From: Megaleporinus macrocephalus
Taxonomy: Eukaryota; Chordata; Actinopteri; Characiformes; Anostomidae
Reading direction: 5' to 3'
NCBI GenBank assembly: GCA_021613375.1
Contig: CM038704.1
Coordinates: 4,268,405 to 4,332,404, forward strand
Length of the DNA: 64,000 bases
This document shows, piece after piece, positions 21,605-32,759 of the stretch. The number at the start of each line of letters is the position of its first letter. Within the stretch, counting starts at the first letter, position 1. The notes under the pieces are model-generated. The model was given only the letters and a program-made list of their open reading frames with translations, did no database searches and had not been told where the DNA came from. A program made the translations under genes and the position numbers.

Positions 21605-22799
21605 GCAACACATGCATATGAATTTAAGTGACGTCCCATTTTTAATCCATAGGGTTTAATATGATGTCTGCCCAACCTTTGCAGCTAAAACAGCTTCAGC
21701 TCCTCTGGGAAGGCTCTCCACACGGTTTAGGAGTGTGTTTATGGGAATGTTTGACCGACAGTTCTTCCAGAAGCGCATTAGTGAGGTCAGACACTGATGT
21801 TGGACGAGAAGGTCTGGCTCACAGTCTCCGCTGTAATTCATCTGAAAGGTGTTCTATCAGATTAAGGTCAGGACTCTGTGCAGGCCAGTCAAGTTCTTCC
21901 ACACCAAACTCGCTCCTCCATGTCTTTATGGAGCTGCTTTGTGCACTGGTGGGCAGTCATGTTGGAACAGAAAGGGAGCCGTCCCCAAACTGTTCTCATA
22001 AAGTTGGGAGCAAGAAATTGTCCAGAATCTCTTCTGAAGCATTAAGAGTTCCTTTCACTGGAACTAAGGGCCCGAGCCCACCTCCTCATAATCCCTCCTC
22101 CACCAAACTTTACACTCAGCACAATGCAGTCAGACAAGTACTGTTCTCCTGACAACCGCCAAACTCAGACGTATCTATTGGATTGACAGACGGAGAAGCG
22201 TGATTGGTCACTCCAGAGAACACATCTCCGCTACACTAGAGTCCAGTGATGGCGTGCTTTACACCACTGCATCTGACGCTCTGCATTGTTCTTGGTGATG
22301 TAAGGCTTGGATGCAGCTGCTTGGCCATGAAAACCCATTCCATGAAGCTCTCTACGCTCTGTTCTTGAGCTGACCTGAAGACCTCATGAAGTTTGGAGGT
22401 CTGTAGTGATTGACTCTGTAGAAAGTTGGTGACCTCTGTGCACTATGCTCCTCAGCATCCACTGACCCGCTCTGTCATTGTACGTGTTGTACCACTTGGT
22501 GGCGAAGTTGCTGTCGTTCCCAATCACTTCCACTTTGTTCTAACACCACTGACAGTCCACTGTGGAATATTTAGTAGTGAGGAAACTTCACCACTGGACT
22601 TGTTGCACAGGTGGTGTCCTATCACTGTACCACGCTGGAGTTCATTGAGCTCCTGAGAGAGACCCATTCTTTACTAATGTGTGTAGAAGCAGTCTGCATG
22701 ACTAGGTGCTTGGTTTTATACACCTGTGGCCATGAAGTGATTGAAACACCTGAATTTAATGATTTGTTTGGGTGAGTAAATACTTTTGGCAATATAGTG
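21605..22799 (-). mobile_element. Nearly full-length, inactivated Tc1-like transposon
   Basis: On the minus strand a TIR (CACTATATTGCCAAAAGTAT, 22799-22780) leads into a transposase-like frame broken by stops and frameshifts. Visible fragments in order are: the helix-turn-helix region; GVTNHASPSVWQSN near 22200; GLGPLVPVKGTLNAS near 22070; and the catalytic block WPAQSPDLNLIEHLSDELQR at 21830-21890, whose Asp belongs to the DDE triad. The usual end EAVLAAKVGQTSY follows near 21660. Tc1 transposases cut and paste at TA dinucleotides. The distal TIR expected just below 21605 is missing, so the copy cannot be moved as a unit. The 163-codon + strand frame over it is antisense shadow. Confidence 0.93.
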
Positions 22800-22941
22800 T
22801 TCGTTATTTGGTTGTACTATTTATAAACTATCTGACAGCACCACCAGGGGGAGCTGCGGAATGAGGCTACATAAGATCACAGCATTAAAGCTCTCACAGG
22901 GGTCAGTTAATCCTGGGCTTCTCTTATCTGTCGTTTGCCAG

Positions 22942-23110
22942 GTGGTGTATCGTCAGAACTGGCGCAGAAGGACCAACGTGGTGGAAACCAACAGGACCTC
23001 AGTGGAGCTTCAGGTCCCATCTGGAGAAGACCTGCTCATCCAGATCAAAGCCTCAAGCGACGGGGGAGATGGCAGCTACAGCAGCCCCATCCACATACCA
23101 AAGATGTCCA
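22942..23110 (+). CDS. cntn: Contactin, exon encoding the second half of FnIII domain 4
   Basis: Bordered by TTTGCCAG and TCCA|GTAAGG, 169 nt, starting on a codon boundary and ending in phase 1. It encodes VVYRQNWRRRTNVVETNRTS, then VELQVPSGEDLLIQIKASSD and GGDGSYSSPIHIPKMSS. The segment IQIKASSDGGDGSYSSP is the F-G region of the membrane-proximal FnIII domain. SDGGDG followed by an I-IPKMSS linker is a contactin hallmark. NRT is an N-glycosylation sequon. An arginine cluster (WRRR) occupies the C-C' turn. A fragment of a foldback transposon begins about 30 bases after the donor, and a Tc1 relic ends about 140 bases before the acceptor, so this exon is tightly hemmed in by mobile DNA. Confidence 0.96.
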
Positions 23111-23139
23111 GTAAGGCCACATACATTCAGGAACCTACT

Positions 23140-23460
23140 GTACTCACTGTCCAGTGTATCAGCTCCACTGACCACATAGGAGCTATAGACTGTAGTCCAG
23201 AAACTATATATACTTTGTTACCCTGTTTTTTAATGGTCAGGACCCCCACAGAGCAGATATTATTTGGGTGATGGATCATTGTCAGCACTGCAGTGACACC
23301 GATATGGTGGCGGTGTGTTAGGGTGTGTTGTGCTGGTGTGAGTGGATCAGACACAGCAGTGCTGCTAGAGTGTTTAAACACTGTGTCCACTCACTGTCCA
23401 CTCTATTAGACACTCCTACCTCACTGGTCCACCTTGGTGGTGTTCCTATTACTGACCATG
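23140..23460 (+). mobile_element. Fragment of the foldback element seen at 30860-31664
   Basis: Shares ACTGTCCAGTGTATCAGCTC, GGTCAGGACCCCCACAGAGC, GTTGTGCTGGTGTGAGTGGA and ACACTGTGTCCACTCACTGT with the longer copy. Both outer TIRs are missing here. It starts within about 30 bases of the preceding exon's donor. Confidence 0.85.
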
Positions 23461-24154
23461 CGTTGTGCCCATGGTCCTTTTTCTATATTTTAAATCTGTA
23501 AACAAAAAGAATATAATCGTGCAAATGTAATAAAAACTCTCAGCTTTAACTTTAACCCTTTAATGCTAAGTAAATCGTATTTGATACACGTTTTTGATAC
23601 TGTAAATCATCACTGTGATAATTGTTTTTCTAAACAACCTGATGTTTATCTGAACTTTTCTCGAACCCTCACTGTGTTCTAAATGTTAGTGGAGAATAAA
23701 AGACTGCAGTAGATGCAGAATGTGTTAAACGCTGTACACTGTCGAAACGTTCTTTTCTAAGTTAGAAATTATTATTATTTAAAATATCTAACACAATTAA
23801 AGGGTTAAAACACTGTGTTCTGAATGATTGATGATGAAACAATTCTGGATGCACTAAATATGATACAAACCAAACTCATACATGCAAAGTGTCATTTAGT
23901 TGATGATGATGATTATTATTATTATTATTATTATTATGATTATTAGGTATATTAAGCTATTAATTAATAATTAGGTCTATTAAACACTCAATTTTCAAAG
24001 AATTTTTGGGCAATTGATTCATGCTTCAGGCTTTAAAGGGTTAAGCTTTTGGGACATCAGGTCATCTGACTCGCTTAGTTATTCACAGGAAAAAAAAATG
24101 TACCCAAACTTTTGCATACAACTGTAGGTTGAAATTCTAACAAACACGTGTAGA
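23461..24154. other. AT-rich intron sequence
   Basis: Contains an ATT run near 23910-23935 and two TTAACCCTTTAATGC-like phrases in direct and inverted form. No coding or RNA feature seen. Confidence 0.45.
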
Positions 24155-24790
24155 CTACTTGTGAACTTCTTATAAGCTGCTTATGAACTGCTTATAAGCT
24201 GCTTGTGAACTGCTTATAAGCTGCTTGTGAACTGCTTATAAGCTGCTTATGAACTTCTTATAAGCTGCTTGTGAACTGCTTATAAGCTGCTTATGAACTG
24301 CTTATAAGCTGCTTGTGAACTACTTATAAGCTGCTTGTGAACTGCTTATTAGCTGCTTATGAACTGCTTATAAGCTGCTTGTAAACTGCTCATAAGCTGC
24401 TTGTGAACTGCTTATTAGCTGCTTGTGAACTGTTTATTAGCTGCTTATGAACTGCTTATTAGCTGCTTGTGAACTGCTTATAAGCTGCTTGTGAACTGCT
24501 TATTAGCTGCTTATGAACTGCTTATAAGCTGCTTGTGAGCAGCTTATAAGCTGCTTTTGAACTGCTTATTAGCTGCTTGTGAACTGCTTATTAGCTGCTT
24601 GTGACTGTTTATAAGGTGCTTGTGAACTGCTTATTAGCTGCTTGTGAACTGCTTATAAGCTGCTTGTGACTGTTTATAAGGTGCTTATGAACTGATTATA
24701 AGCTGCTTTTGAACTGCTTATACATTGCTTGTGAACTGCTTGTGAACTGCTTATAAGCTGCTTGTGAACTGCTTATAAGCTGCTTGTGAA
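24155..24790 (+). repeat. 22-bp minisatellite, about 28 units
   Basis: Units built round GAACTGCTTATAAGCTGCTT plus GT, with variants TTATTAGC, TTATGAAC and one-base indels. It lies about 300 bases before the last contactin exon. Confidence 0.95.
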
Positions 24791-25087
24791 CACTACATTT
24801 AGCGTTTAGGTGTGAAGTCTGAAGAAAATGTCAAATTAATAAACTGGAAGTAAATTTTCTAGAAAAAAAAATATTTTAATTGTAATTGCAGAAAAACATT
24901 GTCCAGATAAATGTAGATATTTCTCCAGATTGTTCAGCCGCCAGAAGAGCCTTACACGTGTATCTCACTGTTTTATTTTGAGCTTCTTTAAACCAATAAA
25001 CTCACAAATCCATTTTCCTCTTATGGCTCTTTAGGGAAGCCAGAGCGACTTCGTGGAAATAACATGATGCACGTATTTGTCTTTCAG
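24791..25087. other. End of last intron
   Basis: AT-rich lead-in, then GGGAAGCCAGAGCGACTTCG and a pyrimidine stretch ending TTTGTCTTTCAG, the acceptor of the final exon. Confidence 0.6.
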
Positions 25088-25182
25088 GTTTGAACTCGAG
25101 AGGCTACTTCAGTTCAGCTGCAAGCAAGATGGTTCATATCCACGGAGTGGCGTTCCTCGTGCTGGTGTGGCTGCTTTTGTAG
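25088..25182 (+). CDS. cntn: Contactin, last coding exon with GPI-attachment tail
   Basis: Acceptor TTTCAG at 25082-25087. The first two bases complete a serine codon (A|GT) split from the previous exon. The exon encodes LNSRGYFSSAASKMVHIHGV and then AFLVLVWLLL before TAG at 25180-25182. A small-residue cluster (SSAAS, a likely omega site), a short polar spacer and a C-terminal run of about a dozen hydrophobic residues with no cytoplasmic tail form a standard GPI-anchor signal, as expected for contactins. The join to IPKMS gives IPKMSSLNSRG, in line with family members. This exon is the least conserved part of contactins, so the call leans on splice phase, position and the GPI pattern. Confidence 0.9.
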
Positions 25183-25825
25183 AACTCTTGCCTTCAGAAA
25201 ACGAAACAAAATGAAAAAAAAGAGAGAGAAGTCTGCGAAGGGTGGATCGGTTTAAGGGGTATATACAGGATATGGAACTCTTTTATTTCTATGTAGTACA
25301 CTCAAGAATGTCGACAGAGATGCATTGCCTTACATTCGTGTTGGTACGTCATTTGTTTTATTTTCCTTGAATCGCTTTTTTCCTTTTAGGTTTTATGCAA
25401 AGCGTGACAGACCAGGCTACACCAAACCTCAGACAGGAGGCAGCAGAAGAACCGCTTTAGGTGGTTTAGGTGGAAAAGAGATCAATGGCATTTAGAGCTA
25501 TCAAGAAATTTCACATAATGTAAACGTTCTGTACTCATTTAAGGGTTCATTCTAGAAACTTTACATAATATGAAGCCCATTTGTTCTATATTACATTATA
25601 AAAACCCTGTGACACAAGGCTCTGTGGCTGATGCAGTAGAAGAACCACTTTTGGTGGTCTGGAAAAGAGTATATGTTCTGTACTCATTTAAGGGTTATTT
25701 CTAGAACCTTTATATCATGTGGAGGTTCTGAAAAGAAGCTTTTGACATTTTAATTTTAAGATTGTAGCTAGAACTGTTCTACGTATGCTTTTAAAACGGT
25801 GGGCCAGAATTTTCTTTGAGCAATA

Positions 25826-26303
25826 TACCAACCAGGCTGTACCAACCAGTCTATACCAACCAGTCTATACCAACCAGGCTATAGCAACCAGGCTGTACCA
25901 ACCAGGCTGTACCAACCAGCCTGTACTAAGCAGACTGTACCAACCAGTATATACCAACCAGGCTGTACCAACCAGGCTGTACCAACCTGGCCATTCCAAC
26001 CAGGCTATACCAACCAAGCTACACCAAACCAGGCCACCCCAAACCAGCTATGCCAACTAGGCCACACCAACTAAGCTGTACCAACCAGGCTATACCAACC
26101 AGGCCATACCAACCAGGCTACACCAACCAGACCATACCAACCATGCTATACCAACCAGACTACACCAATCAGGCCACAACAACCAGGCTTTACCAACCTG
26201 GCCATACCAACCAGGCTATACCAACCAGGCTATACCAACCAGGCTATACCAACCAGGCTATACCAACCAGGCTATATCAAGCAGGCTATGCCAACCAGGC
26301 TTT
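25826..26303 (+). repeat. 14-bp minisatellite, about 33 units
   Basis: Units of CCAACCAGGCTATA with variants GGCTGT, GGCCAC and GGCCAT. A 14-base period cycles through all three frames, giving false open frames with a 14-residue repeat. Confidence 0.95.
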
Positions 26304-26807
26304 CCTCATGCCGTTGGTGTTTTCTGCTTGGGTTTCAGTTCCAACTTGAGAGAACACTTGAAACTGGCTCTTACTTTGAAGTGCGGTGTGTTTTGGCCTG
26401 AAAGGCGTGTTTAAGAGAGTGCAGGGTTCGGTGGAGAATTCCCATGACTCTTCATTAGACTCCGGCTGTTTGGCTCCTACACTAGTTTCTCCTATCAGTA
26501 CAGATGTGTACGCCTGTCTGGAAGAGCATGTCTGAGGTTTTACGCGCCGCTGTTTCAGTCGATCCCTGAGCTGCTATGTAGAGCCTGAGAATATCTGTAG
26601 AGAATAACTAGACTGTTTTTATTCTTTCACCTTGATTACACAAATCAGACGACTGTTTGAACCCAGTGGTCAAAAAGAAACAACACCTGTCCTAACTGAC
26701 CATTTACAGAATTAACAATGGATGAACTTCTCAGGTTCTCCAAACGTTCCTCCTTCCATCAAAACAAGGAACAGCTTTGACACTCTTATATAGATCAGCA
26801 TACAGTA
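26304..26807 (+). other. UTR segment without repeats
   Basis: Non-repetitive sequence between two arrays in the presumed 3' UTR. No further feature seen. Confidence 0.4.
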
Positions 26808-27093
26808 GACATGTACACAAGTAGGTGAAGGTAGTGTTACAGTTTACCTGTACACAGGTAGGTGAAGATAGTGTCACAGTTTACCTGTACACAGGTAGGT
26901 GAAGGTAGTGTCACAGTTTACCTGTACACAGGTAGGTAAGGGTAGAGTAACAGTTTACCTGTACACAGGTAGGTGAAGGTAGTGTCACAGTTTACCTGTA
27001 CACAGGTAGGTAAGGGTAGAGTAACAGTTTACCTGTACACAGGTAGGTGAAGGTAGTTTCACAGTTTACCTGTACACAGGTAGGTGAAGGTAG
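26808..27093 (+). repeat. 37-bp minisatellite, seven to eight units
   Basis: Units built round TTTACCTGTACACAGGTAGG followed by TGAAGGTAGTGTCACAG. The core ACCTGTACACAGGT is nearly self-complementary. Two unit types (GTGAAGGTAGTG and GTAAGGGTAGAG) alternate in the second half. Confidence 0.95.
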
Positions 27094-27125
27094 TGCTATG
27101 TGTTTTTTAAGAACCAGTTTTGCTA

Positions 27126-27127
27126 CT

Positions 27128-27170
<43 letters not shown>

Positions 27171-27172
27171 TT
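27126..27172 (+). repeat. TTTA tetranucleotide microsatellite
   Basis: About eleven uninterrupted TTTA units in the presumed 3' UTR. Confidence 0.95.
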
Positions 27173-27439
27173 TTGATGTGAGCTTCTATTTTTTCCTCTC
27201 TGCTGCTGAACGTTTTAGTCTTTTAGAAAAGGTGTCATAGCTGCTACCAGGTGATCTGAACTGAAAGTTTGGGAGGTGAATTTTGCAAATGGTCAGTTCC
27301 TTCTTCCGCTCTGACCGCTGGTGACGGCCTAAGATGCCTCGTTTGATTCCGTCTCTCTTTATGTGTACGTTTTTGCCCGGACCTGTTTTGGGTGATGTCT
27401 TTAAAAGTAATCCTAAAAGTAAAGGTACCACTGAGGGTT

Positions 27440-29255
27440 CTCCAGGTAAAGAAGGTTAAGTTTAAAGAACCTTCACATAATGTAAAACTTCTATACCAGG
27501 TTAAGGGTTCCTCCTAGAACCTTTACATGATGTGTAGGTTCTTAAACTTCTTTAAAAAAATTCATATGAACCCAATTAGTTCTATATTACATCCTACAAA
27601 ACAGCGACATACAGTTCTATAAGTGATGGAGTAGAAGAACCAATTTTGGTGGTTTGGAAAAGAGATCAGTGAGACCTTTATGTGAACTTCTAAGAGGTTC
27701 TTTGGGTGGCTCTCCTAGAAAACTGGCAGCAATGTGTTTTTTTCAGCTGTGTTCTCATAGGAGAACCCTGATTCCGAAATAACTGTATCTGTGAATGTGA
27801 TGTGTGAAGAACTTTATGTCATTTAATGTGAAGGTTCTGTACCAATTTAAGCATTCTTTGAAGAAGCTTTCCATTAAATGGACTTCTCATTCATTAAGTG
27901 GAGGTTCTTTGTGAATTCAGAAGCGGTTCTTCTTATGGGATCTCACAAGAAACCTTTAAGGAACCTTCTTTCAAAAGAATCTAGGTGTAGGTGCAACCAA
28001 AGGTTCTTTAACCATAGAATAACTGCGGTTGGTTCCCTAAATTGCACCAGTTTCTATGCTAAAAGGTTCCACCTAGAACATTTACATCAACTGGACTTGA
28101 AGAAACCTTCAAGGCACCTTCTTTTAAAGAATCTAGATATAAGATGCGAGCGAAGGTTCTTTAACCATAGAACTACTGCATTGGGTTTCCTAAAGAACCA
28201 CCTTTTGGGAGGGGGGCTTATGGAACCTTCACATATATTATGGTTCTATGCTAATGTAAAGTTTCTTCCTACAAATTTTACATCAAGTGGACTTGAAGAA
28301 AAGGTTCTTTAGGAATTCAGAAGTGGTTCTTCTTATGGCATCTCACAAGAAACCTTCAAGGCACCTTCTTTCAAAAGAATCTAGATACAAGGTGCAACTG
28401 AAGGTTCTTTAACCATAGAATAACTGCGGTTGGTTCCCTAAATTGCCCCAGTTTCTATGCTAAAAGGTTCTTCCTAGAACATTCACATCAAGTGGACTTG
28501 AGGAAAAGGTTCCTCAGGGAACCAGAAGTGGTTCTTCTTATGGCATCACACAAGAAACCTTTAAGCCACTTTCTTTTAAGGAATCTAGATACAAGGTGCA
28601 ACCAAAGGTTCTTTAACCATAGAATAACTGCCTTGGGTTCCCTAAAAAGCCACCTTTTGGGGGAGCTTATGGAACCTTCACATATTTTATGGTTCTATGC
28701 TAAAGGGTTCTTCCTAGAAATGTTACATCAAGTGGACTTGAATTAAAGGTCCTTTAGGAAACCAGAAGTGGTTCCTCTTATGACATCTCACAAGAAACCT
28801 TCAAGGCACCTTCCTTCAGAAGTATCTAGATACAAGGTGCGACCAAAGGTTCTTAAACCATAGAATAACTGCATTTGGTTCCCTAAATAGCCACCTTTTC
28901 TATGCTAAAAAGGTTTTTCCTAGAACTTTTACATTAACTGGACTTGAAGAAAAGGTTCTTCACGGAACCAAAAGTGGTTCTTCTTATGGCATCTCTCAAG
29001 AAACTTTCAAGACACCTTCTTTTAAAGAATCTAGATACAAGGTACAACCAAAGGTTCTTTAACTATAGAATAACTGCCTTTGGTTCCCCAAAGAGCCACC
29101 TTATTGGGGCGCTTATGGAACATTCACATATTTTATGATTCTTTGCTAATGTAAAGGTTCTTCCTAGAACATTCAAATCAAGTGGGCTTGAAGAAAAGGT
29201 TCCTCAGGGAACCAAAAGTGGTTCTTCTTATGGCATCTCACCTGAAACCTTCTGA
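27440..29255 (+). repeat. Alternating short/long tandem repeat, about 445-bp dimers
   Basis: The marker AAGTGGTTCTTCTTATGG (AAGCGG in the first copy) lies at 27921, 28321, 28526, 28766, 28972 and 29216. Spacings are 400, 205, 240, 206 and 244. Short units lack about 35 bases around CTTTTGGGGGAGCTTATGG that long units have. The 400 interval is a short-long pair that lost about 45 bases. Units are full of AGGTTCTT and GGAACC strings. Diverged single units begin near 27440. Apparent open frames follow the repeat. Confidence 0.93.
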
Positions 29256-29733
29256 GTGTAGATAAACGTGTTCTACCCGTTAAGTACTTCACTGTCTGGA
29301 TGGAAGCGCAGGTGCCCTCAGCAGTGAAGACCCTCCTCCAGGTAATTATGTGAAAGAGGAATAACAGTTTATGACCTCAAGACCTTGAAACAGGCAAATA
29401 TACATTGTTAACATGCAAATTTATGCATCTTGGGTCACGTGTGGAACAACTCTGTGCTTGTAGCTCTCCATTAGCGCCGACCCTGGACACGAGCTCTGAT
29501 TCAATCCCTTCAGTTTTGGCCTGCAAGGACTGCGAGACGTGATAATCACGGGGTCCAGGTTTCGTTTGTCATTCCGATTCAGTACTTTGTATTTCGTAAG
29601 TGTTGGAAAATGTTTTAATTCTCTTTTTCATGCTGTCACTGTTGATTTCTTACTGCTATTATCCCGTTTGTCAAGTGATTTAATACTTTTGTATTAATAT
29701 CTTAACTGTCTCTGTGAGATGGAACAGAAACTG

Positions 29734-29739
29734 AATAAA
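29734..29739 (+). promoter_or_regulatory. cntn: Candidate poly(A) signal of the contactin gene
   Basis: AATAAA in the context GAAACTGAATAAAATTTCAT, followed about 30 bases later by a GT-rich stretch (CCCGTGTGCGGTGC) that could be the downstream element. It is the first AATAAA I noticed after the stop codon at 25182. Confidence 0.6.
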
Positions 29740-29874
29740 ATTTCATATTGAAATTCTAATCCCGTGTGCGGTGCAATCAATCACTGGACCTGACCTGTTT
29801 ATTTGTCTTGTGGGAACATTAAAGGAGACCATCACCTGTAATGGTTAACTTATCAGCAAAAAATCCTTCAGGCT

Positions 29875-30025
29875 CTGTCTCAAATCCCAGTGAGCTGCCT
29901 AAGTAGCGCACTGACTCTACTGTATTAGCTCTCCTCATCTCTTCTCATACATCCGATTATTGAGACGCTCTAGTTAGAGAGAGACTGCATCACGGTTTGT
30001 TCCCGCCCACTGCATGTGTGTGGTG
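29875..30025 (+). repeat. End fragment of the TIR element seen at 36581-37825
   Basis: Starts CTGTCTCAAATCCCAGTGAG (a TIR) and continues through AGAGAGACTGCATCACGG and CCCGCCCACTGCA. This matches the inverted right end of the larger copy (37665-37825). Confidence 0.8.
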
Positions 30026-30857
30026 TTTACTGACCTCAGCTGCAGCGTCTCCTCAGTGTTTCATCACCATGGGTTCTCCTCTTGGGCGTTTTATTGTGGT
30101 TGTGATAAATTTTGCTCTGGAGGAGTGAAGTAGATGTGAGATGCTGAGGACTTACATTTGAAAACGATGTCACTGCTTGTTGGAAAAGTTTAAGTTTGTT
30201 GGACAATCATGGGATTGTCTTAGCAGCTGGGGTACTGTTTGATACTTCCTTAGAATTGGGCCAAAGAAGGAACCTTAGTAGACAGTACATTCAAGGGTTC
30301 TAAGAATTAAGACAGCCTGTGTGCCAGGAGCCACATAGTATGACGTATAAATAGAATAAATAAATAAATAGAGTCAGAACTTTTCAGAGTGGTGGGGAAT
30401 GGAACCAGATGTCCACCTCTACAAGCTCCCTCACAGACATGACACGGATGTGAATACATGGTGGGATGCCTGAGATGTTGGTTTCAAAAGAATTTTAATC
30501 AATAAATAAAGGTGTTCTAAGGCAAAACAGTTCCAGAATAAAATTTTGCCATCATCATCATCATTCCACATCATTGATGCCCAAATAAACACATGTATCT
30601 TCTTTTTGTTGATTTTCATTTTTTTTATATCAGTTGCCTTTTATATCCTGATTAGACCAGTAGAAATGTTTAGTTGTAATAAAAACCCTTCTTACATTGA
30701 CTTAAAGTATGAACACAAGAAGATACGTGTAGGTTCACTGATGGTTTTGAGAGTAAATTGAATGGTTATGTTTGTGTTGTAGACTTGGTGATGTTTGGTT
30801 CCATTTGCCACCACTGTGAAGAACATTTCTTACTGAAACACACTCTGAATGTTTACA
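30026..30857. other. Intergenic sequence, nothing recognised
   Basis: AT-rich, with an AAAT run near 30354-30368 and an ATC run near 30551-30563. No gene or RNA feature seen. Confidence 0.4.
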
Positions 30858-30859
30858 TA

Positions 30860-31664
30860 CACCAATCAGCCATAACATTAAAACCACCTCCTTATATCTA
30901 GACTCACTGTCCACTGTGTCAGCTCCACTGACCATACAGGAGCTCCACTCACTGTCCACTGTATCAGCTCCACTGACCATACAGGAGCTACACTTGCAGA
31001 CTGTAGTTCATCTGATTCTCTGTATACTTTATTACTCTGTTCTTTAATGATCAGGACCCCCACAGGACCACCACAGAGCAGATACTATTAGGGTGGTGAT
31101 TCATTCTCAGTGACCCTGACGTGGTGTTATTGTGTGAGTGGGTGTTGTGCTGGTGTGAGTGGATCAGACAGATCAGAGTTTTTAAAACACTGTGTCCACT
31201 CACTGTCCACTCTATTAGACACTACTACTACTTGCTGGTCCAGCTTGTAGATGTAAAGTCATCAGTAGCTCATCTGCTGCTGCACAGTTTGTGTTCCTCT
31301 AGTCCTTCATCAGTGGACACAGGACGCTGCCCACTGCTGTCTGGATAGTTTTGGTTGGTGGACGATTCTCAGTCCAGCAGCAACACTGCTGTGTCTGATC
31401 CACTCACACCAGCATAACACACACTGAAACACCACCACCATGTCAGTGTCACTGCAGTGCTGAAAGTGACCCACCCCCTAATAGTACCTCCTCTTTGGTG
31501 GTCCTGTGGGGGTCCTGATCACTAAAGAACAGAGTAATAAAGTATACAGAGAATCAGATGAACTACAGTCTGTAAGTGGAGCTCCTGTATGGTCAGTGGA
31601 GCTGATACAGTGGACAGTGTAGGTAGATATTAGGAGGTGGGTTTCTTGTTATGACTGACCGGTG
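30860..31664. mobile_element. Foldback (long inverted repeat) DNA element with TA duplication
   Basis: Termini CACCAATCAGCCATAACATT (30860) and, inverted, CACCGGTCAGTCATAACAAG (31664) are flanked by TA at 30858-30859 and 31665-31666. The arms continue inverted for some 300 bases on each side: GGAGCTCC, GTCCACTGTATCAGCTCC, TCAGGACCCCCACAGGACCA and GTGAGTGGATCAGACA all recur as complements in the right arm. The element has no transposase and would have relied on a Tc1/mariner-type enzyme, judging by the TA target. A fragment lies at 23140-23460. Confidence 0.9.
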
Positions 31665-31666
31665 TA

Positions 31667-32759
31667 TCGACCACCAAATTAGAACATTTTTCCCAAACAC
31701 ACTGCACGCTTGAGCTGCTCACGTGTGGAACGAAGCCTTTGGGTCTGCTATAAGACTTGGACTTGGCCTGGAATATACATACAGTTGCTTAGGAACCGTT
31801 GCTGTATAGGCACGAGCACGCTGAAGGGTGATTATCCACAGGCCGAGAGCAGCGGTCTGATGAAAGAGAAGCACTGTGAGGCGTTCCAAGAAAAGGATAA
31901 ATGATCATAAGGCGGCATATGATTTGGCTTAATTATTCTATCCATCAAGCAGACAACAGAAAGACAAGCTGTAGTCACAGCGCAACGACAACAGGCTGCA
32001 GCTGCAGAAGTGAACACAGTGCAAAACATTACAGAACAAAACTGTGAACGTCTTAACACTGTTCCGCAATCACCCGTTTAGTGGGACGTTTGTATAGCCC
32101 CTTCCTTGCTTTCCGTAATCCTGGAAATGTGGGAAATGTGTGGAATTCATGTGTAATTGGAAGAGCTACTAAATGCCTGGAATTTGGGCGTGTGTGAAAT
32201 AAGCATCGATTCCTAAAAACCGGGTTGGAGTTGAGGTGTGAAATGAAGTTTGTGCAAAGAGGCTTCATGGAGGAGGAAAAAAACTCTGAAAGGTGTGGGA
32301 GTACATTTCCAGGTGCTCATCGGAATAAGCTTGTCAGCCATGCTGACAGGTAAGCGTCTCAGCACGGATGTAATCTCCCGAGTAGCGCTCCAACTTATCG
32401 GGCTACTAGAGGGATTTAACCGTAAACGCTAGTCCACCTGAAACCCGCAGCGGGTGGGGTAGACAGTCGGGGAAAGGGCTTTTTGATGTCCTCCTTGCCA
32501 TTTACGCTCAATAACAGCCCTGATTGTGACACAGTTTCCCTTAAAAATTCCCCCCACGCCGACGCTTCTCCTAAATTAGAGGCTTTGCTGGAGCCGGCGA
32601 GCTATGAAAGAGAAAGGCCCTCTCGCAGCACTTCTTGTCTGACTCCTGCGTCTAAATAATGTGTGAAAAGAGCTCAAATTGGCCTTCACTCTTTCTTCAA
32701 GGTGGCTTTGCTGGATTTAAGTACAAGAGCGTCTCTCTGAGTGTGTATCAAAGACGGAG
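31667..32759. other. Complex intergenic island, possible conserved noncoding DNA
   Basis: Non-repetitive, balanced composition, with strings such as CGTAATCCTGG, GTGTAATTGG and CCTAAATTAGAGGC. Short open frames on both strands show no recognisable protein. Regulatory function is only a possibility. Confidence 0.3.

Larger units (their letters stand above)
25183..29755 (+). other. cntn: Presumed 3' UTR of the contactin gene
   Basis: Extends from the stop codon to just past the first AATAAA I noticed, at 29734. It holds the 14-bp array, the 37-bp array, a TTTA run and the alternating 205/240-bp repeat. The last 400 bases are non-repetitive and AT-rich, like a genuine transcript end. Earlier non-canonical poly(A) sites are possible, so the long UTR is inference. 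Confidence 0.5.

Noticed and set aside
21661..22152. 163-codon + strand open frame
   Set aside because: It is antisense to the Tc1 transposase relic, whose own frame on the minus strand has recognisable motifs.
24155..24790. CRISPR-like or other spaced-repeat system in the short tandem arrays
   Set aside because: Units are directly adjacent without unique spacers, and the genome is a vertebrate. These are minisatellites.
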